Positions 1-8,376 of a stretch of DNA of 64,000 nt are shown here, one piece after another. The position numbers were made by a program, and so were the translations under genes. Origin of the DNA: Nocardioides sp. Root140 (GTDB taxonomy: Bacteria > Actinomycetota > Actinomycetes > Propionibacteriales > Nocardioidaceae); contig NZ_LMFI01000010.1 of the NCBI RefSeq assembly GCF_001426745.1, positions 444,693-508,692 of the forward strand, given 5' to 3'. The number at the start of each line of letters is the position of its first letter. The stretch's first letter is position 1. The notes beneath the pieces were generated by a model. The model made no database searches. It was given only the letters and a program-made list of their open reading frames with translations, and was not told where the DNA came from.

Positions 1-111
1 CGCAGACGTGGACACCGTCGCACGCGTCGCCCGACCTATACCTGGACCAACCAGTACCGCCGGACCTGGCTGGTCACCACCCACGGGACGATCGAGCTCC
101 CCACCAACTGA
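1..111 (+). CDS. C-terminal end of a protein cut by the window edge (possibly HNH/DUF222 family)
   Basis: Frame 1 is open from the first base to a TGA at 109-111 and gives the last 36 residues of a protein. The stretch is Arg-rich (RRRGHRRTRR), followed by YTWTNQYRRTWLVTTHGTIE and LPTN. Ends of this type, with YxW then a GT-rich hairpin, occur in the DUF222/HNH endonuclease-like proteins that are abundant in Nocardioides; that assignment rests on memory of the family and the catalytic part lies outside the window. Nothing else supports a function. The 279 bases from 112 to 390 hold no convincing gene. Confidence 0.4.
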   Translation, partial: RRRGHRRTRRPTYTWTNQYRRTWLVTTHGTIELPTN

Positions 112-310
112 ACCCCGACACCGCGCGACAGCGACTTCATCCGCAGCAACGTCGGGATCAATACAAGCAGCACCGGCCCCACAGCACCACCAGCGCAAGC
201 CCCGCCACCACAACACGGTGAACGGGGCTACCGCCACGCCCACACCCGCCCACACCAACTGCACTGTCCTGGCCGAGCAGCGTGGCCGGCATGGTGGCCC
301 GCGACCGAGT

Positions 311-390
311 GGTCTCGAGACGGCGCTGGCGCGCCTCCTCAACCACCGAGAAGGGCACGAAGCGGACGCGGCCTCCTCAACCAGCAGAAG
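311..390. repeat. Intergenic repeat: two GCCTCCTCAACCA units
   Basis: Two near-identical 20-21 base stretches beginning GCCTCCTCAACCA and ending AGAAG lie at 333-353 and 371-390, just beyond the tsaD stop. The first sits in a longer segment (311-350) whose complement begins CTCGGTGGTTGAGGAGGCGC. A segment of similar character, GGTGGTCGAGGAGCTTGCGC, is present at 37072-37091. This looks like a dispersed intergenic repeat rather than coding sequence. A 66-codon minus-strand frame across 158-358 was not accepted as a gene. Confidence 0.4.
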
Positions 391-1434
391 TCAGACCAGG
401 ACCGTCGTGATCGGCTGGGAGGAGTCGGCGGGGAGGTCGAGGGCGGAGGGCGTGCGGCCCCGGGCGACCATCTCGGACCCGAGGGCGGCCACCATCGCGC
501 CGTTGTCGGTGCACAGGCCGGGCCGCGGGACCCGCACCCTGATGCCCCGCGCCGCGGCGCGTTCTTCGGCCAGCACCCGGAGGCGTGAGTTCGCCGCGAC
601 CCCGCCGCCGATCAGGATGTCGTCGATCCCCTCGGAGACCGCGGCGTCGATCGCCTTACGGGTGAGCACGTCGCAGACCGCCTCCTGGAACGAGGCGGCG
701 ACGTCGTTGACCGGCACCGGCTCACCGGAGCGCTCGCGGGCCTCGACCCAGCGGGCGACCGCGGTCTTGAGCCCGGAGAACGAGAAGTCGAAACGGTGTC
801 GCTCCAGGTCGCGTCGCGAGGTGAGGCCACGGGGGAAATCGACGTACACGCTGGAGCCCGAGGCGGCAGCGCGGTCGATGAACGGGCCGCCGGGGAACGG
901 CAGGCCGAGCAGGCGGGCCACCTTGTCGAACGCCTCGCCGGCCGCGTCGTCGATGCTGGCGCCGAGGGGGTCGACGCCGGTGGTGATGTCGGCGACACGG
1001 AGCAGCGAGGAGTGACCGCCGCTGACCAGCATCGCGATGCACGGCTCGGGCAAGGGCCCGTGCTCCAGCTGGTCGACCGCGACGTGCGAGGCCAGGTGGT
1101 TGACGCCGTAGAGCGGCTTGCCGAGTCCGAGGGCCAACGACTTGGCGGCGGCCACGCCGACCAGCAGGGCGCCGGCCAGTCCGGGGCCGCTGGTGACCGC
1201 GATCGCGTCGACGTCGCGGAGTGCGATGCCGGCCGTCGTACAGGCACGCTCGATGGTCGGCACCATCGCCTCGAGGTGCGCCCGCGAGGCGACCTCGGGC
1301 ACGACGCCACCGAAGCGGGCGTGCTCCTCCACGGACGAGGCGACCGCGTCGGCCAGCAGTGTGTGGCCGCGCACGATGCCGACGCCGGTCTCGTCGCAGG
1401 ACGTCTCGATGCCAAGGACCAGGGGTTCGTTCAT
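391..1434 (-). CDS. tsaD: tRNA N6-adenosine threonylcarbamoyltransferase TsaD
   Basis: TsaD transfers the threonylcarbamoyl group from TC-AMP to A37 of ANN-decoding tRNAs, making t6A in the cytoplasm with TsaB and TsaE. The 347-residue length is normal. The ASKHA-fold start [11 protein letters not shown] is clear, as are the metal-binding pair in NHLASH, the [10 protein letters not shown] segment, and [12 protein letters not shown] with a late CTDNGAM motif. The start overlaps the rimI stop by four bases (ATGA), so translation is probably coupled. It ends the run tsaE-tsaB-rimI-tsaD, which places the t6A machinery together. Confidence 0.97.
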   Translation of the reverse strand: MNEPLVLGIETSCDETGVGIVRGHTLLADAVASSVEEHARFGGVVPEVASRAHLEAMVPTIERACTTAGIALRDVDAIAVTSGPGLAGALLVGVAAAKSLALGLGKPLYGVNHLASHVAVDQLEHGPLPEPCIAMLVSGGHSSLLRVADITTGVDPLGASIDDAAGEAFDKVARLLGLPFPGGPFIDRAAASGSSVYVDFPRGLTSRRDLERHRFDFSFSGLKTAVARWVEARERSGEPVPVNDVAASFQEAVCDVLTRKAIDAAVSEGIDDILIGGGVAANSRLRVLAEERAAARGIRVRVPRPGLCTDNGAMVAALGSEMVARGRTPSALDLPADSSQPITTVLV

Positions 1435-1883
1435 GAGGGGCTCCCGGACGGGCCGATCGACCGGAGCATCACGATCGCGTCGGAGCCGTCCTTGTAGTAG
1501 CGGGGTCGTACGTCGATCTGCTCGAAGCCCGACGCGGCATAGAAGGCCAGCGCCTCCGGGTTCACCGCGGACACCTCGAGCAGCATCCGGTCGGCGCCGT
1601 CGTCGTCGGCCGCGTCCAGCACGTGCTCGAGCAGTGCGGCGGCGATGCCCTCCCGCTGCCGCGACGGGTGTACGCCGATGCGCGCGAGGTCGACGAAGTC
1701 ACCAGCCAGGGTCGTGATCGCATAGCCGACCGGCTCGTCGTCGTCCTCGAAGACCACGAACAACCGGCCGTCGCGCTCGAGGTCGTCGAGGAGGGAGTCC
1801 TCGTCCCACGCCTCGGCGCCGAACAGGTTCTCCTCGAGCTCGGCGACGGCAGCGCAGTCCGCGGCGAGCGCCGGCCGGATCAC
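1431..1883 (-). CDS. rimI: Ribosomal-protein-alanine N-acetyltransferase RimI (GNAT)
   Basis: A single-domain GNAT acetyltransferase of 150 residues. In the family, RimI acetylates the N-terminal alanine of ribosomal protein S18 using acetyl-CoA. Visible motifs are the acetyl-CoA loop region [20 protein letters not shown] and the late [24 protein letters not shown] signature typical of RimI. The start is the GTG at 1883, which overlaps the tsaB stop in a GTGA arrangement; reading further upstream would run through tsaB. Position between tsaB and tsaD is the usual one and supports RimI over a generic GNAT. Confidence 0.93.
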   Translation of the reverse strand: MIRPALAADCAAVAELEENLFGAEAWDEDSLLDDLERDGRLFVVFEDDDEPVGYAITTLAGDFVDLARIGVHPSRQREGIAAALLEHVLDAADDDGADRMLLEVSAVNPEALAFYAASGFEQIDVRPRYYKDGSDAIVMLRSIGPSGSPS

Positions 1884-2518
1884 GAGACCCTCTTCGGCTT
1901 GCCGGGCATCACGGCGTCGGGTCTGCGCAGGTAGAGCGGCTCGGGGTCGAGCAGCTCGACGCGCTCGTCGGCGACTGCGACCGCGAGCCATCCGGCGCCG
2001 GGACGTTGCGGACCGACCGAGGTCGGGAAGCTCTCCGGATAGAGCGCGGCACCCTCGCCGACGACGGGCACTGCGGTGGCCACGTCGGAGGGCCGGCTCA
2101 CCTGAGGTTCGTCGAGGCGCGCGCCCGACTCGTCGTACGGCGCCCAGTAGACCTCCTTGCGCCGGGCATCGGTGGCCACCACGAACGGCTGGTCCACCGC
2201 GCCGGCTGCGACCGCCTCGACGGCCAGCACGTCGAGCGAGCACACGCCGTACACCGGCACCTCGAGCACGAAACCGAGCGTGCGGGCGGTGACCAGCCCG
2301 ACCCGCAACCCGGTGAAGGGTCCGGGCCCGACGCCGACGGCAATCGCGGTGACGTCCTGCCGCACCGCACCGGCCTGGGCCAGCACCGCCTCGATCAGCG
2401 GGGCCAGCTGCTCGCCGTGCTTCATCGACTGCTCCGAACGCAGCTCGGCCAGCACGTCGTCTCCCTCGGCGAGGGCGACGGTGACCTGGGGGGACGCGGT
2501 GTCGAAGGCGAGGAGCAC
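1880..2518 (-). CDS. tsaB: tRNA threonylcarbamoyladenosine biosynthesis protein TsaB
   Basis: TsaB is the inactive TsaD paralogue that dimerises with TsaD and is needed for t6A37 formation. The 212-residue protein starts MLLAFDTASPQVTVAL and has the family motif GVGVGPGPFTGLRVGL. It lacks the metal-binding histidines of TsaD, as expected for TsaB. The start is a GTG at 2518. A 66-base gap separates it from the TsaE fusion upstream, and its stop overlaps the rimI start, which indicates one transcript. Confidence 0.94.
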   Translation of the reverse strand: MLLAFDTASPQVTVALAEGDDVLAELRSEQSMKHGEQLAPLIEAVLAQAGAVRQDVTAIAVGVGPGPFTGLRVGLVTARTLGFVLEVPVYGVCSLDVLAVEAVAAGAVDQPFVVATDARRKEVYWAPYDESGARLDEPQVSRPSDVATAVPVVGEGAALYPESFPTSVGPQRPGAGWLAVAVADERVELLDPEPLYLRRPDAVMPGKPKRVS

Positions 2519-2584
2519 GAGGACGAGGTTAACCGCGTGCCGGCGCGAGCGCGATCACGAGGGTCCCGCGCGCGACGAAGCCGC

Positions 2585-3505
2585 TCAGACCGGCCAGGCG
2601 ATGTCGGCCCAGCGCAACCCCACCGGCTGTACGACGGCCTCGCGCACGTCGTGGTCCTCCAGCGACGAGACGTCACCGGTCGCCCGCAAGAGCGAGATCT
2701 CGAGGCGGTCGTCGGCCAGACCCTCCGCGACTCCGGCGCCCCACTCGACGACGGTGACCGCCTCGTCGAGGGACGTGTCGAGGTCGAGGTCGTCGAGCTC
2801 GTCGATCGAGCCGAGACGGTAGGCGTCGACGTGCACCAACGAGGGGCCGCCGACCAGCGAGGGGTGCACCCGCGCGATGACGAACGTCGGCGAGGTGACG
2901 CCGCCCCGCACCTCGAGCCCGGCCCCGAGGCCGCGGGTGAAGGTGGTCTTTCCGGCCCCCAGCTCGCCGGTCAGGATCACCAGGTCACCGGCCCGCATCA
3001 GCCCGGCGATCCGCTCACCGAACGCCGTCGCGTCCTCGGCGGTCGGCAGGGTGAACCTGCGTGGGAAGACCTTGACGAGGTGCAGGAACGCTCCTTCGCG
3101 GGCGCCGCGGACGAAGCCGTTGTGCTCCCAGAACGCGACGGAGGCGGGGAGCTCGACGCGGGCCACGACCCGCACCGACGTGCACCCGAGAGCCTCAGCG
3201 TGCTCCTCCGCGGCCCGCACCAGGTCTCCGGCGACGCCGGAGCCCTGGGCGCCGGGCACCACCCCGAATCGGCGCAGGGCCAAGGTTGGTCCCTCCCGGT
3301 CGAACAGCAGGGAGCCGACTGCCTTGTCGTCCTCGAGGGCCAGCAGGCCACCCTGGTCGGCGAGCGCCTTGCCGATCGACTCGACAGTCTCGGCCAGCGC
3401 ACCTGCCGGCGGGTCGAGCGGTGGGCGAGCGCCGAACGCGGCGCGCACCACGGCGTACACGTCGCCCGCGGCCGCCTGGTCGACGGTCTCGATCCGCCGG
3501 CTCAC
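2585..3505 (-). CDS. tsaE: GNAT acetyltransferase fused to t6A ATPase TsaE
   Basis: The 306-residue protein has two parts. Residues 1 to about 148 form a GNAT domain, with GVVPGAQGSGVAGDLV as the acetyl-CoA loop and ASVAFWEHNGFVRG as the late helix-strand. Residues about 150-306 are TsaE: Walker A GELGAGKTT at 180-188, the TSPTFVI switch at 204-210 and the HVDAYRL segment. Usual TsaE is about 150-170 residues, so the N-terminal half is an addition. TsaE is the ATPase that resets the TsaB-TsaD complex. The start overlaps the hydrolase stop by four bases. The GNAT substrate cannot be read from the sequence. Confidence 0.9.
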   Translation of the reverse strand: MSRRIETVDQAAAGDVYAVVRAAFGARPPLDPPAGALAETVESIGKALADQGGLLALEDDKAVGSLLFDREGPTLALRRFGVVPGAQGSGVAGDLVRAAEEHAEALGCTSVRVVARVELPASVAFWEHNGFVRGAREGAFLHLVKVFPRRFTLPTAEDATAFGERIAGLMRAGDLVILTGELGAGKTTFTRGLGAGLEVRGGVTSPTFVIARVHPSLVGGPSLVHVDAYRLGSIDELDDLDLDTSLDEAVTVVEWGAGVAEGLADDRLEISLLRATGDVSSLEDHDVREAVVQPVGLRWADIAWPV

Positions 3506-4602
3506 GAGGGCTGCTCCCTTTCGTGCTCGAGCGCGGCCGCGAGCAGGTCGTCGAGCGCGGCGTTGACCTCGACGTGCCGCTCCATGATCACCATGTGCCC
3601 GGCGCCGTCGAACTCGACGAGGCGCGAGTGCGGCAGCAGCGAGTGCATCTTGCGGCTGTGCCCGATCGAGGTGAGCTTGTCGGCGGTGCCGCAGATGATC
3701 GTGGTCGGCACCCGTTCGAGCGCGTTCAGCACGGCGAACTTGTCGAGCGCGTCGAAGCTCGGGAAGAACTCCGCCAGCACCTCGAACGGCGTCCCGGAGA
3801 GCATCGAGTCGACGAACGTGACGTACTCCCCCGGCACGTCGCTGCCGAACGCGAAACGGTCGGTGGCCACGATCGCGAAGTCCTTGCCGAGGCGTCGTAC
3901 GCCGTCGACCACGCGCGCACCACGAGCCAGCCCGGCGATCAGTCGCGTGGTCATCAGGCCGGCCACGCCGCGCGGCACCATCGGCAGCACGATGCGGTGC
4001 GGGCTCAGGCCACCGGCGGTCGTGGAGATCAGCGCGACCCCGGCGATCCGGTCGCCGAACAGCTCGGGGTGCGCCTCCGCCAGCGCCACGATCGACATGC
4101 CACCCATCGAGTGCCCGACCAGCACGACGCGGCCGTGGGGCACCACCTGGTCGAGCACCTCGCGTAGGTCCTGGGCGAGCTGCTCGATGGTCGCGTTCTT
4201 CGACGACGACCGTCCGGACCGGCCGTGTGAGCGCTGGTCGTAGTAGACCGCCCGGACCAGCCCGCGGTAGCCGGCCCGCTGGAAGTGCCAGCAGTCGAGG
4301 GTGAGCGCGTAGCCGTGCACGAAGACGACGGTGAGGTCGTCGTCAGCGAGCTCGCCGGCTCGACGGGCGCCCTCGGGGGCGGTGCACTCGTCGACCTCGA
4401 CGTGGAGCGGTACGCCGTCGTCGGCGATGACGGTGACCGGTGCCGAGTGCAGGGAGCCGAGCTCGAGCGCATCGCCGACACCGCGGCGGGCGATGATGCG
4501 TCGCTGCCTGACCACGCGTACGGCGGTGCCCGCGACCGTGCCGGCCGCCGCGACACCCGCCACCCCGGCGGCGACCTGCAGGACCCGTCTACGCACGCTC
4601 AT
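3502..4602 (-). CDS. Alpha/beta hydrolase with N-terminal membrane anchor
   Basis: A 366-residue alpha/beta-fold hydrolase. Residues about 7-28 (VLQVAAGVAGVAAAGTVAGT) form a hydrophobic anchor or signal. The HGYALTLDCWHFQ oxyanion region, the nucleophile elbow GHSMGG, and a late GAGHMVIMER catalytic-histidine motif are present; the acid is likely in ICGTADKLT. It resembles lipase/peroxidase-type hydrolases placed after alr in Nocardioides and Streptomyces. The ATG at 4602 was chosen because it follows the anchor pattern and overlaps the end of alr by 14 bases. Substrate unknown. Confidence 0.88.
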   Translation of the reverse strand: MSVRRRVLQVAAGVAGVAAAGTVAGTAVRVVRQRRIIARRGVGDALELGSLHSAPVTVIADDGVPLHVEVDECTAPEGARRAGELADDDLTVVFVHGYALTLDCWHFQRAGYRGLVRAVYYDQRSHGRSGRSSSKNATIEQLAQDLREVLDQVVPHGRVVLVGHSMGGMSIVALAEAHPELFGDRIAGVALISTTAGGLSPHRIVLPMVPRGVAGLMTTRLIAGLARGARVVDGVRRLGKDFAIVATDRFAFGSDVPGEYVTFVDSMLSGTPFEVLAEFFPSFDALDKFAVLNALERVPTTIICGTADKLTSIGHSRKMHSLLPHSRLVEFDGAGHMVIMERHVEVNAALDDLLAAALEHEREQPS

Positions 4603-5755
4603 TCGGCGATCCTTCACTGTCGACGTGCACCCGCTGCAACCGGCCACCGACCCGCGTGACGATCTCGTAGTTGATGGTGCCCGCGGCCTCGGCCCAGTCC
4701 AGGGCGGTCGGTGCGCCGTCGTGCCCGGTGCCGAAGACCTCGACCCGGTCGCCGGCGTCGGCCGGTTCACCGGAGAGGTCGACCATGAACTGGTCCATGC
4801 AGATGGTGCCCCGGACCGGCCGCCGGCGTCCGGCGTACCACGCGTCGACCCGGTTGGAGGCGATGCGGGGCAGGCCCTCGGCGTAGCCGATCGGGACCAG
4901 TCCGATCGTGGTGTCGGCCTCCGCGGTCCACGTGTGGCCGTAGGAGACGGACTCACCGGCCGCGACCTTCTTGACCATCGCGAACCGCGCGCGCACGGTC
5001 ATCGCCGGCACCAGTCCCAGGTCACCGGTGACGCCGGGCGCCGGGTCGAGGCCGTAGCTGGCGATACCGCAGCGCACCAGGTCGAAGTGGACGCTGGGGC
5101 GGAGCACGGCGGCCGCACTGTTGGCCAGGTGACGCACCTCCGGCGTCAGGCCGGCCGCGTCGACCACCGCCAGCGCGTCACGGAAGACTCTCTCCTGGCT
5201 GTCGTTCGCGGGGTGCTCCGGCTCGTCGCTGCAGGCCAGGTGTGACCAGATGCCGGTGATCCGCACGTGCCCGCGCTCCTCGGCCGCGCGGGCCTCGGCG
5301 GTGAGCGCAGGCCAGTCGGCCGGCAGGCAGCCACCGCGCGAGAGGCCGGTGTCGACCTTGAGCTGCACACGAGCGGTCGTACCGAGATCGCGGGCCGCGG
5401 CCTCGATCTCGGCCAGCTCGGCCAGGGAGTACGCCGTGACGTCGATGTCGCGGGTGATCGCGGCCGCCCAGTCCTCACCGGGCACGGTCAGCCAGCACAG
5501 CAGTCGTCCGGAGTCGCCGCCGGCGCGCACCGCCACGGCCTCGTCGATGGTGGCCGCGCCCAGCCAGTCGGCGCCGCCCTCGCGGGCCGCCCGGGCGGCC
5601 TCGTGGACGCCGTGTCCGTAGCCGTCGGCCTTGACCACCGTCATCATCAGCGGTCCGGAGCCGGTCGAGCCCTTCACGATCTCCCGCAAGCGCCGGACGT
5701 TGTGCCGGATCGCCGCAACGTCGACCACGATCTCGGCGCGCGCACCTTCAGTCAT
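4589..5755 (-). CDS. alr: Alanine racemase
   Basis: PLP-dependent enzyme that interconverts L- and D-alanine for peptidoglycan. The 388-residue protein has the PLP lysine in VVKADGYGHGV (Lys42) and the second catalytic residue, tyrosine, in SVSYGHTW; a C-terminal beta domain runs from about residue 250, including GTICMDQFMVDLS. Length and order of domains are standard. Its stop lies within the first codons of the hydrolase downstream. With glmS and glmM it makes the window rich in wall-precursor genes. Confidence 0.97.
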   Translation of the reverse strand: MTEGARAEIVVDVAAIRHNVRRLREIVKGSTGSGPLMMTVVKADGYGHGVHEAARAAREGGADWLGAATIDEAVAVRAGGDSGRLLCWLTVPGEDWAAAITRDIDVTAYSLAELAEIEAAARDLGTTARVQLKVDTGLSRGGCLPADWPALTAEARAAEERGHVRITGIWSHLACSDEPEHPANDSQERVFRDALAVVDAAGLTPEVRHLANSAAAVLRPSVHFDLVRCGIASYGLDPAPGVTGDLGLVPAMTVRARFAMVKKVAAGESVSYGHTWTAEADTTIGLVPIGYAEGLPRIASNRVDAWYAGRRRPVRGTICMDQFMVDLSGEPADAGDRVEVFGTGHDGAPTALDWAEAAGTINYEIVTRVGGRLQRVHVDSEGSPNERA

Positions 5756-5792
5756 GGCCGCGATTCTGTCAGGCCGAGTGCCCGGACGAACG

Positions 5793-6467
5793 TCAGGACT
5801 CGTCCTCGACCGGACGGTCGTTGTACTGCCCCGCCAGTTCCTGGCCGCTCAGCTGCGCGATGGCAGCCATGATCTCGTCGGTCGCCGTACGACGGGCGCG
5901 GCCGGCCGGCACGTCGTCGAAGCGGCCGGTGAAGTCGAGCGGTTCGCCGATCGCGACACGCACCTTGGCCAGCCGCGGCAGGCGTGAGCCGACCGGCTGG
6001 AGCTCCGCGGTGCCCTGCAGCCCGACGGGCACGACCGGCACGCCCGCGGTCAGCGCGAGGTGGGCCACGCCGGTGCGTCCGCGGTAGAGCCGCCCGTCGC
6101 GCGACCGGGTGCCCTCGGGATAGATGCCGAACGCCTCGCCCTTGCCGAGGACCTTGAGCGCCGTGTCGAGGGAGGTGAGCGCTGCCTGCGCGTCGTCACG
6201 GTCGACCGGCAGCATGCCGAGGCCCTCGAACCAGGCCTTGGACAGCGCGCCCTTGATGCCCGACCCGGTGAAGTAGTCGGACTTGGCCAGGAAGACCACC
6301 TTGCGCGGCGCCACGATCGGGATCACGAGGCTGTCCGCGAACGAGAGATGGTTGCTGGCGACGATCACCCCACCGGAGGCGGGGATGTTCTCGAGGCCGG
6401 TGATCTCCGGGCGCCACACGGCTCGTGCCACGGGCGGGACGACGGCGTGCAGCGCGGTGTAGAGCAT
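5793..6467 (-). CDS. plsC: 1-acyl-sn-glycerol-3-phosphate acyltransferase (PlsC family)
   Basis: A 224-residue lysophosphatidic acid acyltransferase-like protein that would add the second acyl chain to glycerol-3-phosphate at the membrane. The catalytic NHX4D box is N39-H40-LSFA-D45, the glycerol-phosphate-binding motif is YPEGTRSRDG near residue 117, and a GVPVVPVGLQG block follows. A hydrophobic start (residues 1-18) fits membrane association. Ten bases separate its start from the nnr stop upstream. Which of several PlsC-type paralogues this is cannot be told. Confidence 0.88.
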   Translation of the reverse strand: MLYTALHAVVPPVARAVWRPEITGLENIPASGGVIVASNHLSFADSLVIPIVAPRKVVFLAKSDYFTGSGIKGALSKAWFEGLGMLPVDRDDAQAALTSLDTALKVLGKGEAFGIYPEGTRSRDGRLYRGRTGVAHLALTAGVPVVPVGLQGTAELQPVGSRLPRLAKVRVAIGEPLDFTGRFDDVPAGRARRTATDEIMAAIAQLSGQELAGQYNDRPVEDES

Positions 6468-6476
6468 GGGGTCAAC

Positions 6477-7865
6477 CTAGTCATGCTCCGTGCACACCAT
6501 GTGAACGATCTCAGGAATGCCCCTGGCGACGTCACCGGCCACGATCGGCCCACCGTCGGAGGCCAGGGTCGCTGCCGCACCGTGCAGCCAGGACCCGACC
6601 GATGCCGCGTCGAAGGGGTCGAGGCCCGAGGCGAGCAGCGCGCCGGTCAGCCCGCCCAGCACGTCGCCGGCCCCGGCGGTGGCCAGCCAGGGCAGCCCGG
6701 TGGTGGTCACCCGGACCCGTCCGTCGGGGCGTGCGACGAGCGTGTGGCGCCCCTTCAGCACGCACACCGCTCCCCACCGCTCGGCGGCGGCGCGGGCCCA
6801 GTGGAGCTGCCGGTCCTCGACCTCGGCGCGGTCGATGCCCAGCATCCTGGCCAGCTCGCCGGCGTGCGGAGTGAGCACGACGCCCTCCGGCAGGTCGGCG
6901 GGCAGGTCCACCAGTGCGTCGGCGTCCAGCACCACCGGTACGCCGTCACACAGTGCGGCTGCTCGCTCGTCGACCGCGTCGGCACCGCCACCGGAGCCGA
7001 CCACCCAGGCCTGCACGCGTCCGGCTCCCACGAGCACCTCGGGGTGAGCCGCGAGGACCTGTTCGGCGACCTCGAGGGGACCGACGTAGCGGACCATGCC
7101 GGCCAGCCCGCACGAGGCGCCCGCAGCGCTCAGCAGTCCGGCACCCGCGAAGGCCTCACCGGTGCGCAGGCCGACGACCCCGCGGGTGTACTTGTGGGCG
7201 TCCGGTCCGGGGCGGGGCACGAGTCGCGCGATGTCGGCGGGCTGGAGCGACTCGACACCGGCCTCCGGCAGGTCGAGTCCGAGGTCGACCAGGGCCACGG
7301 TGCCGCAGGCGAGAGCGGCCGGGTCGACGAGGTGCGCGACCTTGTGTGTGCCGAAGGTCACGGTCACGTCGGCCACGACATGGGGTCCGGGTGTCTCGCC
7401 GGTGTCGACGTCCACGCCGCTGGGCACGTCGACGGCGACCACGGGCACGCCGTCGTACGCCGCCAGCTCGGCGACCGCCTCGGGACGCAGGCCCGGGCGT
7501 CCTCCGATGCCGACGATGCCGTCGACCAGCACGTCGGGACGGGCGCCACCGCCCGGCTCCCGGACCAGGCCACCGGCCCTGCGCAGGGTGGCCAGCCCGG
7601 CCTCGTGGACGCGCGTGGAGAGCAGCACCGCCTCGACCGCGCAGCCGCGGCGGGCCAGCATCGCACCGGCGTACAACGCGTCGCCACCGTTGTCGCCCGA
7701 GCCGACCAGCAGCAGGACGTGTCGCCCGTAGGCGCCGCCGAGCAGGTCGATGACGGCGGTGGCCAAGCCGGCCGCGGCACGCGCCATCAGCGCGCCCTCG
7801 GGCAGGCGTGCCATCAGTGCCGCCTCGGCCGCCCGGACCTGCTCCACGGTGTGTGCTCCACGCAT
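6477..7865 (-). CDS. nnr: Bifunctional NAD(P)H-hydrate epimerase / ADP-dependent dehydratase
   Basis: Repairs NADHX and NADPHX. The 462-residue protein has an N-terminal epimerase (NnrE) domain to about residue 210, with VLLLVGSGDNGGDALYAGAM and VDVPSGVDVDTG motifs, and a C-terminal ribokinase-like dehydratase (NnrD) domain with VVLTPHAGELARML and the nucleotide motif ATAGAGDVLGGLTGA. The two-domain order is the usual bacterial one. The ATG at 7865 was preferred over an in-frame TTG at 7874. It lies 36 bases beyond acpS, as in many actinobacteria. Confidence 0.95.
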   Translation of the reverse strand: MRGAHTVEQVRAAEAALMARLPEGALMARAAAGLATAVIDLLGGAYGRHVLLLVGSGDNGGDALYAGAMLARRGCAVEAVLLSTRVHEAGLATLRRAGGLVREPGGGARPDVLVDGIVGIGGRPGLRPEAVAELAAYDGVPVVAVDVPSGVDVDTGETPGPHVVADVTVTFGTHKVAHLVDPAALACGTVALVDLGLDLPEAGVESLQPADIARLVPRPGPDAHKYTRGVVGLRTGEAFAGAGLLSAAGASCGLAGMVRYVGPLEVAEQVLAAHPEVLVGAGRVQAWVVGSGGGADAVDERAAALCDGVPVVLDADALVDLPADLPEGVVLTPHAGELARMLGIDRAEVEDRQLHWARAAAERWGAVCVLKGRHTLVARPDGRVRVTTTGLPWLATAGAGDVLGGLTGALLASGLDPFDAASVGSWLHGAAATLASDGGPIVAGDVARGIPEIVHMVCTEHD

Positions 7866-7901
7866 GGAGCCCAACGTACCTACACCGACGAGAGGGCCGC
7901 G

Positions 7902-8252
7902 TCAGCCCTCGAGTACGACGAACGCCGACGCGATGCCACCGTCGTGGCTCAGCGAGAGGTGCACCGACGACGCACCGAGTGCGTCGGCCGCGGCCCTCAC
8001 GGTGCCCCGCAGCTCGAACCTCGGTCGGCCGGAGGTCTCGGAGATCACCTCGGCGTCGTGCCAGGCCAGTCCCGCCGGGGCACCCAGCGACTTGGCCATC
8101 GCCTCCTTGGCCGCGAACCGGGCGGCCAGGGACTGCGGGTGGAGCGATGCCTCCGCGGGGGTGAAGAGCTTGTGGCGCAGCGCCGGCGTGCGTTCGAGGG
8201 AGGCGATGAAGCGCTCGATCTCGACCACGTCGATGCCGACCCCGACGATCAC
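7902..8252 (-). CDS. acpS: Holo-[acyl-carrier-protein] synthase
   Basis: AcpS transfers 4'-phosphopantetheine from CoA to the serine of apo-ACP. The 116-residue protein shows the family start [14 protein letters not shown] with its metal-binding aspartate, the [13 protein letters not shown] helix with the second acidic ligand, and the [18 protein letters not shown] end. The GTG at 8252 is preceded by GAGG at a spacing of seven bases and matches the family N-terminus; an ATG at 8351 would read through the tandem repeat described below and is rejected. Confidence 0.94.
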   Translation of the reverse strand: MIVGVGIDVVEIERFIASLERTPALRHKLFTPAEASLHPQSLAARFAAKEAMAKSLGAPAGLAWHDAEVISETSGRPRFELRGTVRAAADALGASSVHLSLSHDGGIASAFVVLEG

Positions 8253-8274
8253 CGGGTGTCCTCGGGTGGGGTGG

Positions 8275-8376
8275 TCATCGGGGTCCCCGCGGGAAGGCAA
8301 GCGAAGCGCGTTCTCGTGGGGTGATTCATCGGGGTCCCCGCGGGAAGGCAAGCGAAGCGCGTTCTCGTGGGGTGAT
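8275..8376. repeat. Two perfect 51-bp tandem repeats between glmS and acpS
   Basis: The unit starts TCATCGGGGTCCCCGCGGGA and ends GTGGGGTGAT; copies are at 8275-8325 and 8326-8376, identical throughout by eye. A partial match to the end of the unit (GGGGTGG) precedes the first copy. The array fills nearly all of the 123 bases between the glmS stop (8376-8378) and the acpS start. Because 51 is divisible by three, it leaves the acpS upstream frame open, which could mislead start calling. Confidence 0.9.

Noticed and set aside
158..358. 66-codon minus-strand frame after tsaD with one hydrophobic end
   Set aside because: No ribosome-binding site, no family resemblance, and it covers part of a dispersed repeat.
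2006..4243. A 745-codon plus-strand frame opposite tsaB, tsaE and the hydrolase
   Set aside because: It spans three well-supported genes on the other strand and lacks any motif.
7902..8351. Longer AcpS beginning at an ATG at 8351
   Set aside because: The added 33 residues are translated tandem repeat; the GTG at 8252 has a proper ribosome-binding site and the family N-terminus.
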